A stretch of 64,000 nucleotides of DNA from Dimorphilus gyrociliatus (Eukaryota; Annelida; Polychaeta; Dinophilidae), in contig CAJFCJ010000007.1 in NCBI GenBank assembly GCA_904063045.1, positions 1,394,510 to 1,458,509 of the forward strand, written 5' to 3'. Below the pieces are notes generated by a model. It searched no databases. It worked only from the letters and a program-made list of their open reading frames with translations, and was not told the DNA's origin. This document shows, in pieces, positions 23,106-35,782 of this stretch. Numbering within the stretch: position 1 is the stretch's first letter; the number at the start of each line of letters is the position of its first letter. The position numbers and the translations under genes were made by a program.

Positions 23106-23821
23106 ATGGATCCATTCTACTGCTCCTGTTCTGCTTGTAAAAAATTTTTAACCAAATATTTTAAAGGCTACGAATCTTTATTATACGAATCTGAGGATGA
23201 GAGGGTTCGAAGGACCCGCGTAGTATCGGCGTCTTTAGGTAAAAGTGGAAATAAGGATAGTTGCTCAATTAGAGTTGGAGATAGAGTAATCATTCGCGGT
23301 AATCAAAAAGGTTTTGTCAAGTTTATAGGTCCTTTATCCGATAATATTGGAGCAGAATTGTATATTGGTGTTCAACTGGATGAAAATGGTAACTTCGAAA
23401 GATTAATATCTGTTTACTTTCATACTAAAAATATTGTATTACCATTTTTAGTAGGTTCTCATACAAACGGTATAATTAGGGGCAAGCGATACTTCTATTG
23501 TCCTCCTGGTCATGGAGCTTTCGTCAAATACCCAGAAGCTAAACTAATTCCTCGTTATAATAAAAGACCAAATACTAGGAGTGGAAATAACAAAGACAGG
23601 CGTCTTTTACAGTTAGTCTATTTATTTATTTATTCTTGATTAATAAGTTATTTAAACAAAAAATAAGCAGAAGATCGAGAACCATGCCAAATTTAACGGG
23701 AAAGCAAAACTTGAAAAGAGGTACTGGAAAATATGGAGATTATTCGGGTACCATAGAAAAGTTGCGGGAAGCGTATGAAATTGGTTTAATCTTAGAGAGC
23801 AACGAAAGAGATGAAAATTAG
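23106..23821 (+). CDS. small CAP-Gly domain protein
   Basis: Three exons (23106-23388, 23455-23611, 23668-23821) give 197 residues. A Cys-rich N-terminus (CSCSACKKF) precedes one CAP-Gly domain at about 63-130: VGDRVIIRGNQKGFVKFIG, IGAELYIGVQLDENG, then RGKRYFYCPPGHGAFVKYP. CAP-Gly domains bind tubulin or EB C-terminal EEY/F tails through the GKNDG loop. Here that loop reads GSHTNG, so canonical tail binding may be altered. The C-terminus is basic and ends in a predicted helix (IEKLREAYEIGLILE). No other domain is visible, so I cannot assign it to CLIP, TBCB or TBCE, which are larger or have UBL/LRR domains. It follows the hillarin-like gene on the same strand by only 113 bases. Confidence 0.8.
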
Positions 23822-24199
23822 TAAACAAATGAATTTTTTTTGCACATTTTATAGGTATTTTGTTTGTTTTAAAAATCAATTAAAAATAAATTTGCTCAGA
23901 AAACTCTAGGTTTCGAGAATTATCTTTTGCCAATTCATCGGTGTTGCACATGATTAAGTTGTTTTAAACATTAGCGTGGTTACTAGGTTCACACCTATTT
24001 TTCTTTCAATCACTATGGTGGAGAAGGAGGTCCATATTTATTTTTTTTAAGCTCAGCAAATGAAATGCTCGAAAATTCGACTGGTCCCAGTTAAATGACC
24101 TAGTTGTCACCGTTTCACACTATAAATTGAAATTGGAAGTCTCTTATTTTTATTGCTTTACGGCTGAATATAAGGAAAGCATCTAATATCAATAAGAAA
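23822..24199. other. promoter spacer before MGST3
   Basis: 378 bases with no coding frame I can support; it holds the CAP-Gly gene 3' end and the MGST3 promoter/5' UTR. Confidence 0.5.
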
Positions 24200-24616
24200 A
24201 TGAATGTTTCTATACCAGACAACTTTGGCTATGTTATCTTAACCATTATATCATCAATGTTTATGTTGATATATAAAGGATTAAAAGTAGGAAAGGCAAG
24301 AAAGAAGTACAACTTGCCATATCCTGCAATGTATCATCCTGATAGTGTTGTCTTTAATTGCATTCAACGGGCCCATCAAAACACTCTGGAGCAGTATCCA
24401 CAATTTTTGGTTCTTATGTTGTTTGCAGGTATTAAGTACCCTTGTGGTGCCACTGTTTTGGGTTTGCTCTGGATTGTTTCAAGAATCGTATACGCTCATG
24501 GCTATTACACAGGAGATCCATCAAAAAGAACTCGTGGAGCTTTTGGATATATCGGCTACTTTGGTTTGATTGGCATGTCCATTTCAACTGCGCTATCTCT
24601 TTTGCATTTCATCTAA
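24200..24616 (+). CDS. MGST3: microsomal glutathione S-transferase 3 (MAPEG family)
   Basis: Integral membrane enzyme of ER and outer mitochondrial membrane that conjugates or reduces lipid hydroperoxides and LTA4 with glutathione. Single exon, 138 residues, a typical length for the family. Four hydrophobic helices are visible: YVILTIISSMFMLIY, the FLVLMLFAGI region, GATVLGLLWIVSRIVYAHGYY, and GYFGLIGMSISTALSLL. The MAPEG signature FNCIQRAHQNTLEQYP carries the conserved Asn, Arg, Gln and Glu, and the second signature RIVYAHGYYTGDPSKRTRG is intact. The Met at 24200 directly precedes the first helix. 3' sequence has several ATTAAA-like signals near 24700. Assignment to MGST3 rather than FLAP or LTC4S rests on the YYTGDPSKRTRG block. 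Confidence 0.95.
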   Translation: MNVSIPDNFGYVILTIISSMFMLIYKGLKVGKARKKYNLPYPAMYHPDSVVFNCIQRAHQNTLEQYPQFLVLMLFAGIKYPCGATVLGLLWIVSRIVYAHGYYTGDPSKRTRGAFGYIGYFGLIGMSISTALSLLHFI

Positions 24617-25265
24617 ATGTTTTGTTTAAATATAATTTAAGTGTATATTCCAAGAAAGTAGACTATATGTATTAATATACTTTGTATACTATTATATGAA
24701 AGATTAAATACAGATTGATAAAAGTGATTAAAATAATGAGTAAGAGGATTCAATATTTGTATTCATTAATTTTATTACCATGTCATAAAATAAATGCCTA
24801 AGTAAATGTTATATCACAAATAGTATATAACTCAATCTCCGATGTAATATATCTGAAGATTGGTGAACTCCAAGAACATTTATAAATGACCATTTAGTAT
24901 TTTTCCTTAAAAAAGAGTACGATATTTTTTCAAGTTACAAAACTTTAAAAATAAATAGATATGTTAAAATATATGTATTACGGAAGATAATAACTCGTAC
25001 GATTTTTGCTGTTAGATATGGCTAATAGAGAATATCAACAGGCGAATGATTTCTTTACAATAAACACACTAAACATTCCCTGTATTTTTTACGTAATAAT
25101 GTAGGTCTTACTGAATTTGGTAACACTTTTAACTAGTCAACGTTGTAAATCATTTTTTTTCAACTGAAATTGCTAATATACAATAACAATAAATAAGTCG
25201 TTATTTATATCGAGTTATTTTTTAATTTTTAGGTCGTTGAAAAATAAATCAAGTTTAGACCATAT
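24617..25265. other. 3' spacer between convergent MGST3 and PP6 regulatory subunit
   Basis: 649 AT-rich bases containing both 3' UTRs. No ORF, RNA gene or repeat is supported. Confidence 0.5.
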
Positions 25266-28200
25266 TTAAGTAGCAGATCCGTTGCATGGTGCATTTTCTG
25301 CAGTTGACGCCTGTTCAGCAGCCTCCTCATATTTCATTAGACCGGAATTTGAGAGAAAGCTGCAGGGAGAATCTCAAATAAATTCAGTGAAAACAAAAAA
25401 TGAAACAAAACGATAAAAAATATTAGTATGGAAACGAAAAGAAATTGTTAAGTTGTCTCATAGTGCAGAAGAAAGAAACGACATTTCACCACAAGCCAAT
25501 CGCAACTTACTCAAAGTTTGCTGATAGATCGTCTCCTTGCTCGACATCTTGCAATATCAAACTAAAATCGCGATCGTTTTATTGATTTTATTAACAACAT
25601 TAGTGCGTAAATTAAAGTATTACATTAATGGGAATAAGGGAAGGTCAATTAAAATATAAACTGTACTCTTTAACTAAAAAAAAGACTTACCCCTGTGGAT
25701 TTTCTTTTTCCTTCACTTCATCATTTCTTTCACTATCTTCAGATAGGACTGTGAAATAAAACAAAAAACATTATAGGCACTTTCGATTATAAGAGAGCAG
25801 ATAAAAACAATGAACTGTACCATATGCTGAAACTCTTGCAGTTTCAACTTTCAAATCTGCATTTTCCATTGGAACATCAGAAATTTTTCGGAAATCAGCC
25901 CAACCTTCTTTCTTTTCATTATTTGATTCTTCGATTGAATCAAAATTGGCCCAATTAGAGCTATCTTCGGAAGGAGATTGACACGCGTCATCTTTCCATG
26001 GTGTGGTATCCATATCGGTGGCTTTTGTAAATGTTTCTTCCTTCTCGACATCCATTATTTCCGTATGTCGAATAACTTGTGGAGAGTCGAGATCTTCACT
26101 ACTGTCAGAGGAAGAAGATTTCTTAGGCCTCTTTTCATCGCAGTCATCCTCCTCATCAGATGAGTGACAAAGGGTTGCAGAGAGTGCGTGCGGTGCAGCT
26201 CTTACTTCCACTTCCTCAACGTGATTCCAAGCATTCTTATCGTCATCATCGTCTTCGTCATCGATAATATTCATTTTCTTATTAACTATTTTATCGAATA
26301 AGGTTCTCGACGATTGGGGAGACTTAAAATATAATACAATAAAATTATGCATTTAGGTTAAAGAAGATTTAGTATTTGAAAATGGAATACTCACGCAGTC
26401 TTCAACAGAACCAAAGTCAATACTGTTAACGTTTTCCGTATACATCGACCTGTTGCATTGAGGAATCGGTAAAATTTAATTTCTACTTGTGGGGTGATTT
26501 CTTTACAACTTACTCAGGCTTTTGTCCGGTCTTGGCAAAATCGCTCTGTTCAAAGCCAAAATTGTCAACAAAATTGCTTGTCATTTGTTGTAGTTGATAG
26601 TCTGAGAATGCCTACGGATTACATGACAAAGTGTTTTACACTTCAAATTGTTTTATTTTTTATGTTGTAAATAAGTTAAAATACATTCTTAAGCTTAAGT
26701 ATTACATGTCTTTCGTATGCTTTAATCATCTAACTTTACATTAATGTGACGTAAGTGTCTAATTAGAATTGCTAATCTATGTTAAAAACATTTTGTAGAT
26801 ATGTACCTGCTGTAATCCTGTATCACTCGGAAAGTTAACCTGTTTGAAGTCATCGTCTCCATCTTCTGAACTACTTGGCAGCCCCATGTTGCCTTGTCGT
26901 ACAGGTGTAATAATGTTTTTTGTGTTAACCTAAAGAATTTAAAAGTTATTGATGTTATATTTAAATCAATAAAACTTACAGATTCAAGGGTGCCGGTAAC
27001 AAATTTATCCCAATCTTCTCGAGCACTTTGATCAATCCAATCACTCCAAAAAGCTTTTTCGTCTGAACCAGTACTAATTGAAAGTTCACTTTTTTCCTCT
27101 GTAGGTTCTAAACATAAAATAATATTAAAAAAGAAAAAATTATATAAAAAACCATTAAAATTACTCGGGTCTCTGGGAGTTTCGGGAACTGAATCAACAT
27201 CGGTGCCATTTAAACTATCTCCTCCATTGACTCTTGCAGCTCCTAAATTATGTGAGACGGTTGTAACATGATTAGCGATTTTCGTTAGATGACCCATATA
27301 ACCGGCTCTACGAGTATTAACTTCACGCCTTGCGTCCATTTCAAATGCCCACAAAATTTTTGATACTAAGGAACACTGGTTTGACGAAAATAATTGCTCT
27401 ACTAATTTAAACGTTCCGGTTCCTTCTGTTAGACCCTGAGTGGCGTTTAGGATTGCCGCAATGCATTTTTCGACTTGAGTGTGTAAAAGATTATTCCAAG
27501 TGTAATGAAAAAAAAGTTCTAAAAGAACTTGCTGAGTTTTTAATTCAACTAATTTTTCGTTGATTTTTTCACTTGGTGCTCTCTCCAAAATCGTTGCTAA
27601 AAGTCTAACAACTGCTAAACGAATCTGTCCCAAAGGGGGATCTAAAAGACCTATAGTAGTGTTCATAGTTGAATAATGTTGTTTTGGAGGATTCAACAAT
27701 AGCTGATGAATGTCTGGTAAGTGCTGAACTATCCCTTCAACAGATTCAGTAACATCAAAAGTCAATATGTCATCTGCAGAACGTCCGTTATCTGTGGAAT
27801 TGGAAATAATTTCGCCGGGTAGACCGCTCATGATTTGATCGTTCATAATAGGTCCAGAACTGATAAAATATTACTTGCTATAGTTTGATTTAATCTTTAA
27901 GAAAAAAAAACATACTTCGACGGCGCACAAGCTTTCGGGTCAACCAAAGTTAAAAGAATACTGAAGCCGTGTACAAGAGCCGAATTTCGTCTCTCCTCTT
28001 CATCCGGAGTAGACGTGGTGTCTACATTTCGCCTCCATGACAACATATTATGTAGAAGTTTATTTATACAGGCTGACGATTCCGCCTGCTTTGCTATCAA
28101 GTCATCTTCATCAGAAACTTCATCTCCTTTAAGTTTAGCTGAGAGAAATTCCCGATGTAGCCTAAGAAAACCAGATTATTAGTAAAAAACCATATAATGA

Positions 28201-29218
28201 AAAGGAAATTCAGACTTTATAATTTCCATAATGACACCAGATGCATTGGCATGAATATAACACGAATAATCTGGATGAATCAGATTGACTAATTTTTCTA
28301 TTAAATTTAAATCAATTAGCCAAGATCTGCATTGTTTTACGCAGTCTTCTCCAATATCTGTATTATTAATTGAATATTTATTTATTTAAACATACATCTA
28401 ATCAAAGATATCTGATAAAAAATAATCTTACCAGGAAAGCTATTTGATGCTGCAAAAGATGAGCTACAAGTTATAAACTGGGTTAACAACTCGCAAATAG
28501 CTGACGTCTCCAGATGTTTTAATAACAAATCCATAAAGTTTAATTTGCTTTTAACGAAATTCAGCGTTGATTCGGATTTACGTGTAATCAACAAGCAGAA
28601 TACTCGGCCAACAAAGGACGCTAGTAACGGATTTAAGGAATCATTGGTGTTTAAAAACTTATACAATCTTTCCAAGTAGATATCTCCATCCACTAACATA
28701 TTAGTAATTTGAGCAACATCGCTGGTTAATAGTTCGCAAGCCGTGTTCGGAAACTTATAACGACGTCTCTCATCTGTTTCATCGTCTGGTTGCATAACTA
28801 TCAAATCGACTAACTTGTTCATTGACTCATCTTGTGTTAAACTATAAAATAGGTTATTGTAGTTTAGTTCTGGAGATAATGTATGTTATACAAACAATTC
28901 AAGTAGTCTCTGATTTTGACCCTTGCATTCTTGGAGGACATCGTCCTCATCTAGCAGTTCCATAAGACATATTTCCTAAAAAGATTGGAAAGGTTTGTAA
29001 GCCACTTAACAATGTTGATTCTAGCCTAGATATATTTATGACTAACTGCAAATAGTTTCCGAAATACTACTTTTAACCTCTAAGAGAATTTTGTCATAAA
29101 TTTATTAATTAGCTAACGATCTTTCTGCAGCTAGAACCATTTTCAAATAACAGTAATACCCTACCTCTTTTTCAAGAAGACTGTCAATTTTAGAAGGTAA
29201 GGTAAATCTCCAGAACAT
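25266..29218 (-). CDS. PPP6R3: serine/threonine-protein phosphatase 6 regulatory subunit (SAPS domain)
   Basis: Scaffold subunit of protein phosphatase 6, recruiting substrates in cell cycle and DNA-damage responses. The start exon is 29218-29165 ([18 protein letters not shown]), the conserved SAPS start. Then come exons near 28980-28910 ([20 protein letters not shown]), 28840-28437, 28365-28215, 28163-27914, 27865-27168, 27110-26990, 26940-26808, 26605-26530, 26465-26395, 26325-25825, 25750-25690, 25540-25512 and 25350-25266. The SAPS alpha-helical repeats ([59 protein letters not shown]) occupy about the first 550 residues; the remainder is acidic and Ser-rich with FG-like motifs and ends GSAT. 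The animal has one recognisable copy here; the choice of R3 over R1/R2 is arbitrary because these are vertebrate paralogues. Confidence 0.92.
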
Positions 29219-30637
29219 TATGGAGTCAGTAGGTTTTCTTCAATTTATTAACTTTATCGATCTTTGATTTTCATGCTCCCTTCAAACTGTAGAATGACAC
29301 ACGATAAATATCTTGTGTAATTACCTAAACACCTACAATATGTTAACCATTCGGCCATATACTCTTATTACACTGATATAAAGGTAAAAACACGCATTTT
29401 ACCAGTCCGTAATTGGTCGTGAAATTTTTTTCGACAGAAAAAAATAGAAAAAACTTAACGCTCTAAAAATTTAACTCTAGCTAAAAAGAGTGCTAAATCA
29501 ATTACATCTTACTTAAACGGACGGTCTTTATATTCACAAAATGCCTTGTCCGAAAAACAAACAGAAATCAAAATGGCGGACAAATATCGTAAACGGGAAG
29601 TTCAAAGTGAGGTCAAATGAGATTTTGTTAGACTGGTATAAAAATAGTACCTTCTTAATTAAAGAATTAGCGCATTTGTCAGGAAAAAACTAATATCTAC
29701 AAATGCATATTACTAAAAGATCATTTTCTCTAACAAGGAGCTATTTAACTGTTAGAAAGAGGACCAGTCTAATTTGACTCGATGTTATACGTGAAATGTA
29801 AGATATAATATTTTCTTCTGTTATAAGCGTTTAAATTTTGCATCGTTATTAAAAATTCAAACTTTTTGTGTAGAATATGCAACTCTTTTTTAAATTTTAT
29901 TATGATTTTGTACGAAATTTTTAGACAATAACATAGATCCGGATGTTGGATGACTTATATATGCAAATCAATTTAACGTACTACTTGCGCGAGAATCGCG
30001 TTGTTTGGGCTTTCTTTCAAAGGTAGGTGTTAAACATTCTGCATTATAGCTGAATTATTGTGATTTTCAGGTTTTAATTTTTTTGATACTATTTAGAACA
30101 GTTTTATCTATACTATGTGACATGTTTCATGTTATGACTTTTTTTTGTTTCTCTTGAAACCTACGTTAAAAGTAGTCACATGGCTAATGATTGTACTCAT
30201 TCAAATGAGTTCCCGCGTAGGATAGATTTTGCTTCATTTAGGAAAGATAGAGATAAGATGATATTCTAATAGGAGAATATTAGCTAATATTAAAGTTTTT
30301 ACAACGGTTTAGTCAGTCGTCGCTTATGAATAACGCTGAAAACTAGCGGCGTTTCTTACCGAACCAGCTAGCTACCTCGGATGAATCAGACAAAGGATGG
30401 TGCTCTTTGTCTCAAATCGATTACCCCGCTGACTAATTCTTAAGTTTCTTGATGACTTTTCTTTGAAAGATACAATTATTCGAGGCAACGAAAATTAAAT
30501 GTACATAAATAATTTATCTAGATGGGGCTTGCCCGGCAAATGTCTCGCGCGCGCTAGCTATTTATAGTAACAGTTGTGACCTCGTTTTTTCTCGAGATGC
30601 TAAAACTTATGTAATAATTGCAGAATTTTTATCGAGG
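29219..30637. other. divergent promoter region of PP6 subunit and SINHCAF
   Basis: 1.4 kb between divergent start codons. A possible noncoding SINHCAF first exon ends at the gtaggt donor near 30022, after ggctttctttcaaag; this is a guess. A short CpG-rich stretch lies at 30540-30555. No coding frame is supported. Confidence 0.45.
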
Positions 30638-31467
30638 ATGTTTTCGTTTCACAAACCAAAGACATACAGATCTTCTGATGGATGTTGTATCTGTAAGGCT
30701 AAATCGTCATCTTCAAGATTTACTGATTCGAAAAAATACGAGAATGATTTTGCCGATTGCTTCCGTATAGAAGAACGCCGAGCCGGTGAAATTTGTAACG
30801 CCTGCGTTCTGCTTGTCAAAAGATGGAAAAAACTACCCACGGGATCAAAGAGACATTGGCATCATGTAGTCGATGCTCGAGCTGGGCCAGGTAGCAAAAG
30901 CCTAACACGAGTTAAATCACGTCTGAATCAGAGATTGGAACATTTTACAAAGTATAAACACAAGAAGTTACCGTCAAAACGAGCTCCCTCCCGACTTTTT
31001 GCTAGATCTCCAAGTTTGATATCAGATGACAATATCATTGGTAAGTAACTAATCGAAACTTTATTGCAAGATTATTATGTCATTTTACCTATCAGTATCA
31101 GATGAAGAATCATCAGTCTCATCATCCGAAAGTGGTTCAGAATATCAATCAAAACGCCGCCAGAGACGCGTATCAGTTTCCCCTTTATTAGATCTGAGCT
31201 ACTGGAAAACAAAGCACGTCTGTTGCGGTATAATTTTTGTTGGAGAATTTGGGGAAACAATCCTTGATCCTAAGTAAATATTCTTTAACACTTATATTAT
31301 GAATTGTATAATGAGTTGCTACTTTGTTCAGGTTAATTAGAGGTTGTGAGAAGTGCATTCCAAACTATTCAAGAACTCCATCCGAAACTTCGAGTATAAA
31401 AGATTCTTTGGAGCGCCAAACATCTTCAGGAAGCACAGTAGAAAGCGATACGGAGCAGGCTGAGTAA
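30638..31467 (+). CDS. SINHCAF: SIN3-HDAC complex-associated factor (FAM60A)
   Basis: Subunit of the SIN3-HDAC repressor complex. Three exons, 30638-31040, 31096-31273 and 31332-31467, give 238 residues (human 221). The N-terminal GATA-like zinc region is strongly conserved: MFSFHKPKTYRSSDGCCIC, AKSSSSRFTDSKKYE, then GEICNACVLLVKRWKKLP and HHVVDARAGPG. Exon 2 has a Ser-rich linker and the second conserved block LDLSYWKTKHVCCGIIFVGE. Exon 3 carries a paired-Cys motif (RGCEKCIPN) and a Ser/Thr tail. Both introns are 55-58 bases. Long 3' sequence with AATAAA at about 32209 suggests a 3' UTR of up to 0.75 kb, unusually long for this window. Confidence 0.96.
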
Positions 31468-32407
31468 CAAAGAGTTTTTAAAAGCAAAAGTATTTCTTTT
31501 TGGTTTTCATAGCATCCAACTTCCGGTTATTTGACTGAAATAATCGCCACGAAGTTTTTGTAGTTGAAATGTATTTATTAGTGTGAGAGTATTTGAGATT
31601 TGTAAGTGTTCATAACTTATTGCTGTTCAACTTGATATTTCAACCGCCGAAATATGTCAGGTGCTTTCCTCTTGATGACTAAAGTTTTATTGTATATTGT
31701 TTTTTTAGTTGAACTATTTGTTACAAGAATGCTCAAGCGATTTGAAAGTCACAACATTTTGTAAAATGGACATTTTGTACTTGTTTTCGTATATATATGT
31801 ATATATATATATACAATTTGTATACATTTTTATTCTGGATACATTGTAGCTGATTATTATTCAGACAATGTTAAATTCGATTATAGATATAGTAAAAAAA
31901 AAAAAAAAAAAATTGTCCAATTTGTGCAATTAATCGTTATGTTAGATATGCAAGTGTCTTGCTTTTCAATTTGCCAACATACTTATATACTTTTATATCT
32001 TTTTTTTTTGTAACATCCCTCTGAACTTGAATGGTCTCATGTTTGTTACTTGCTAAAACGATTGTAGAAAGGTAGTCAACCTTTATTTAATTTTACAATT
32101 TATCCGTTCTACCGTTTAAACTGCTATGTTATTTATCTGAACTTTTACATTCTGGGAATAGTTACACATTGTACATACTTACACATTTTGTTTTTTTTTG
32201 AGTTAATTTAAATAAAAGTAAACTTCCATTTGTTGCATGAATCAATTCAGCTTGAACGTCTCTTTGTATTGCTCCGATCTACTTACTGATAATAAAAAGA
32301 TTTAAACGTATTTTTCCCGCGGATAAAATAAAAAAAAAATTAATCATTTCTGATTGGTCGATTTTTTCTGGGCATTTGATTGGTTGTCCACTTGCATCAG
32401 AAACGTT
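31468..32407. other. long SINHCAF 3' UTR and EIF2S3 promoter
   Basis: 940 bases without coding frame. A TA-rich tract lies at 31790-31815 and an A-run of about 18 at 31893-31911. AATAAA near 32209 is a likely SINHCAF polyadenylation signal. Two CCAAT-like boxes (gattggtc, gattggttg) at about 32351-32388 lie just upstream of the EIF2S3 start and fit its promoter. Confidence 0.55.
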
Positions 32408-34240
32408 ATGGCGACTAGTGAAGAAAAATCGCAAAAATCTTCAATGCACTCTCATTTAATGAGACAGGATTTAGCTACATTGGTGAGTAGGGTCGTTTCA
32501 ATAAAATAGGAGGATTTTTGATACTAGTCTTTTGTCTATTCTTCTGCGAGAGACTTACCGGTCTGCTGTCGCGTGTTATTCCGATGCTAGATTTTATTAG
32601 TTTCGAGTGTAACATATTCCCCTGTTTACGCATCGATATAAATAATTTCAACTTTTAATGACATATACGATATTTTCTTGCCAATTGATGTCATTAAAAA
32701 ATTAATATAAGGCTTGAAGATAATTGTGGCCATAATAATTGAGAGCGATAATATATTGCAATAATAGCTACCGTATTGCATCAACATTTCTTACATTACC
32801 TTTCATAATCTTTTCAGTACGAGATCTATTATGTATTTGCGGAAATACTGATCTTTTCATAAGTAAGAAAAATTAATATCATGTTTGAATTAGGATATCT
32901 CCAAATTGACTCCATTGACACCTGAAGTTATCAGCAGACAAGCAACAATTAACATTGGTACAATTGGCCATGTAGCTCATGGAAAGTCCACTCTTGTTAA
33001 AGCTGTATCTGGAGTACAAACTGTCCGTTTTAAAAATGAATTAGAAAGAAATATCACCATTAAATTGGGCTATGCCAATGCCAAGATCTACATGTGTGAT
33101 GATCCAGCTGTAGGACGGCCACAATGTTATACTTCTCGTGGAAGTGCCCATGTTGATGAATTTGTCTGCGACCTGTCTCCAACGAAAGCCAAATTTAAGC
33201 TTGTTCGTCACTTGTCTTTCGTTGATTGCCCAGGTCACGATATCCTTATGGCGACTATGTTGAACGGTGCCGCTGTTATGGATGCAGCTCTGCTGTTGGT
33301 TGCTGGAAATGAATCATGTCCTCAACCGCAAACATCGGAACATTTAGCTGCCATCGAAATTATGAAGTTAAAGCATATAATAATTCTCCAAAATAAAATT
33401 GACCTGGTAAGAGATACACAAGCTAAGGAACAGTATGAGCAGATAAGGAAATTCGTTCAAGGAACGATCGCTGAATCAGCTCCTGTTATTCCGATATCTG
33501 CTCAGTTGAAATACAATATGGATACTGTATGCGAATACCTTGTTAAAAAAATTCCTGTTCCTATTCGTGATTTTACAAGCGAACCAAGACTGATCGTTAT
33601 TCGATCTTTTGATGTTAATAAGCCAGGCTGCGAAGTAGAAGAATTACGCGGTGGTGTTGCAGGAGGCTCTATTCTTAAGGGAGTTTTGAAAGTAGGTCAA
33701 GAAATTGAAGTTCGACCTGGAATAGTAAATAAGGATGGACAAGGAAAATTGACATGTAAGCCTATCCGCTCCCGCATCGTATCGTTGTTGGCTGAACAGA
33801 ACGACCTTCAATACGCTGTACCAGGAGGTTTAATTGGAGCAGGAACCAAAATCGAACCAACTTTGTGTCGTGCTGATAGAATGGTCGGGCATGTTTTAGG
33901 GGCAGTAGGATCATTACCTGACATTTATACTGAAATAGAAATATCGTATTTCCTTTTGAGACGTTTGCTGGGCGTTAGGGTTGAGGGAGATAAGAAAGGC
34001 GCGAAAGTACAAAAACTAGCTAAAGGTGAAATGTTAATGGTTAATATTGGTTCTTTGTCATCTGGTGGTCGAGTTATTGCAGTTAAAGCTGATTTGGCTA
34101 AAATATCTCTACAAAACCCTGTTTGTACTGAAGTCGGAGAAAAAATTGCTCTTAGCCGAAAAATTGAAAAACACTGGCGATTGATAGGTTGGGGTCAAAT
34201 AAGAAGAGGTAACACCGTAAAACCGGAAAGTGATTACTAA
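32408..34240 (+). CDS. EIF2S3: translation initiation factor eIF2 subunit gamma
   Basis: GTP-binding core subunit of eIF2, which carries initiator Met-tRNA to the 40S ribosome. Exon 1 is 32408-32482 ([20 protein letters not shown]) and exon 2 is 32894-34240, joined at phase 0, giving 473 residues (human 472). The G domain shows G1 GHVAHGKST, the zinc-knuckle-like insert with Cys pairs (YMCDD, QCYTSRG, FVCD), G3 FVDCPGH, G4 LQNKIDL and G5 PISAQ. Domains II and III follow ([58 protein letters not shown]). The single intron is 411 bases, long for this genome, and contains a 12-bp perfect inverted repeat. The gene converges on CYC1 with 91 bases between stop codons, so their 3' ends must overlap or nearly touch. 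Confidence 0.97.
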
Positions 34241-34331
34241 AAATTTTCTCATTTTTTGTAAGAACTATATTTCGAAATAGCTATTCCTCAAATACAATTA
34301 TTTAATTGATAATTGCACGAACAAACATTTT

Positions 34332-35439
34332 TTACTTTCGTGGACGAGGGCGGTAGGCAATTACTCGAGACTTAAGAGCTGACCATTTATGTCTCTTAAT
34401 GTAGTATGCTACTGGTATGAGGATACCGAATATCATAAACATTTTCAGTGCCATTCGTTTTCTTGTATCATATTCTGGTTCACCAGCGAACTTCAAGAAT
34501 GTAGATACATCTTTAGCCATTTGACTGGCTGTTGCGGGTGTTCCATCTTCATATTCCAAAATTTCATTATACAATGCTTTAGCCATTCCAATAGCTCCTC
34601 CAGGAAAATATGGATTGAAATGTAACTCTTCCCTTACTTCAATTCCAGCAGGTGGGTCGCAATACCCGGTCAATAAACTAAATATATAATCTTCACCTCC
34701 GTGCCTTGCCAGTGTGATGAAGGACAAATCAGGCGGTAGAGCTCCGTTATTTGCAGCCTTTGCGGCTTCGTCATTAGCATATGGTTGGGGGAAGGGATCG
34801 CTCAATTTTCCTGGTCTTTCAAACATATTACCCTCTTCATCAGGACCGTCTACGACTTGGACTTCAGCGGCCTCGGCTTTGGCCTCATCTTCAGTCAATA
34901 ATTCACCTACTAATTTTCTGTAGTACATATAATTCATTGAATGGCACGCAGCGCACACTTGTTTATAAACTTGATAACCCCGTCGGGCACTCTTATGATC
35001 TATTGATGAAAATATGCCATTATGTGACCATGGCATAGCTGGAGGATGTAATTCCAACTCAGAGGCGAAAACAGATGAAGCCAGTCCAACACCTCCTACA
35101 GTTACGCCGGCAGTTAATAATCCGGCGATCCATTTCTTGTTCGACAGAAATTTGTTGGATTTTGTAGAGAATACCTGTTAGGTTATTAAGGAGTAAATAA
35201 AAGTACTTTCTTATTTTTTAATTAGTTCGTCTGCTGTAGCGGATAAATAAAGGTCACACGTTAGAGGAGTTAGAGGTAACACTTCTCTATGAACAATATT
35301 TATGTGAAGGTCATGAAGGGATCTCATGACAATTTTATTTTATTAATATATGAAAATCTCGTACCTGCTTGGATACTCGGAATTCATTGCCGAAACGAGT
35401 AAAATTTCGACAAGTCGAACGACCAAGAATAGCGGCCAT
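34332..35439 (-). CDS. CYC1: cytochrome c1, heme protein of complex III
   Basis: Heme-c subunit of the mitochondrial cytochrome bc1 complex, passing electrons from the Rieske protein to cytochrome c. Exon 1 is 35439-35365 ([20 protein letters not shown], a mitochondrial targeting peptide) and exon 2 is 35174-34332, 305 residues together. Visible: a second sorting segment ([20 protein letters not shown]), the mature start [16 protein letters not shown], the heme attachment motif [10 protein letters not shown], the [16 protein letters not shown] block, the axial Met region [14 protein letters not shown], and the C-terminal membrane anchor [19 protein letters not shown] with basic tail. The upstream region 35440-35782 is its promoter. 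All functional residues are present. Confidence 0.96.
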
Positions 35440-35782
35440 TTTCACATCTACAGAGACTTCCGGCTGATGATAGTTCTAGTATTGCAATGAGAAGTCCAGA
35501 AGAATTTGCGGTGTCCAAGGCAGAATAACATTCATTTGTCAATATTAAATTTTACAAACTGAAATATTTACAATTTGCAATCGAGTCTTAATTGGCAGGA
35601 GCGTTTGTAAGTGAAAGCATTTAAGGTTAGAATTTTATGTACTTGATAAGAGTGTACGATTACATATGGAATGATTGTATTATAACTGATACTCCCACTT
35701 TGGTCATTTCCTGCAGTTCTTTAGAAAGTATTTTGTGTAGATTTTTACTAAAAAGAAACCAACTATTTATAAAAAAAATCGT
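35440..35782. other. CYC1 promoter / 3' spacer
   Basis: 343 bases between the CYC1 start and the stop of the next minus-strand gene. No coding frame or repeat seen. Confidence 0.5.

Noticed and set aside
31893-31911. Retrotransposon poly(A) tail
   Set aside because: No upstream element sequence or target-site duplication; simple A-run in a 3' UTR.
32408-34240. Mitochondrial or bacterial EF-Tu
   Set aside because: Cys insert and domain II/III blocks identify eIF2-gamma; length and intron also fit the nuclear gene.
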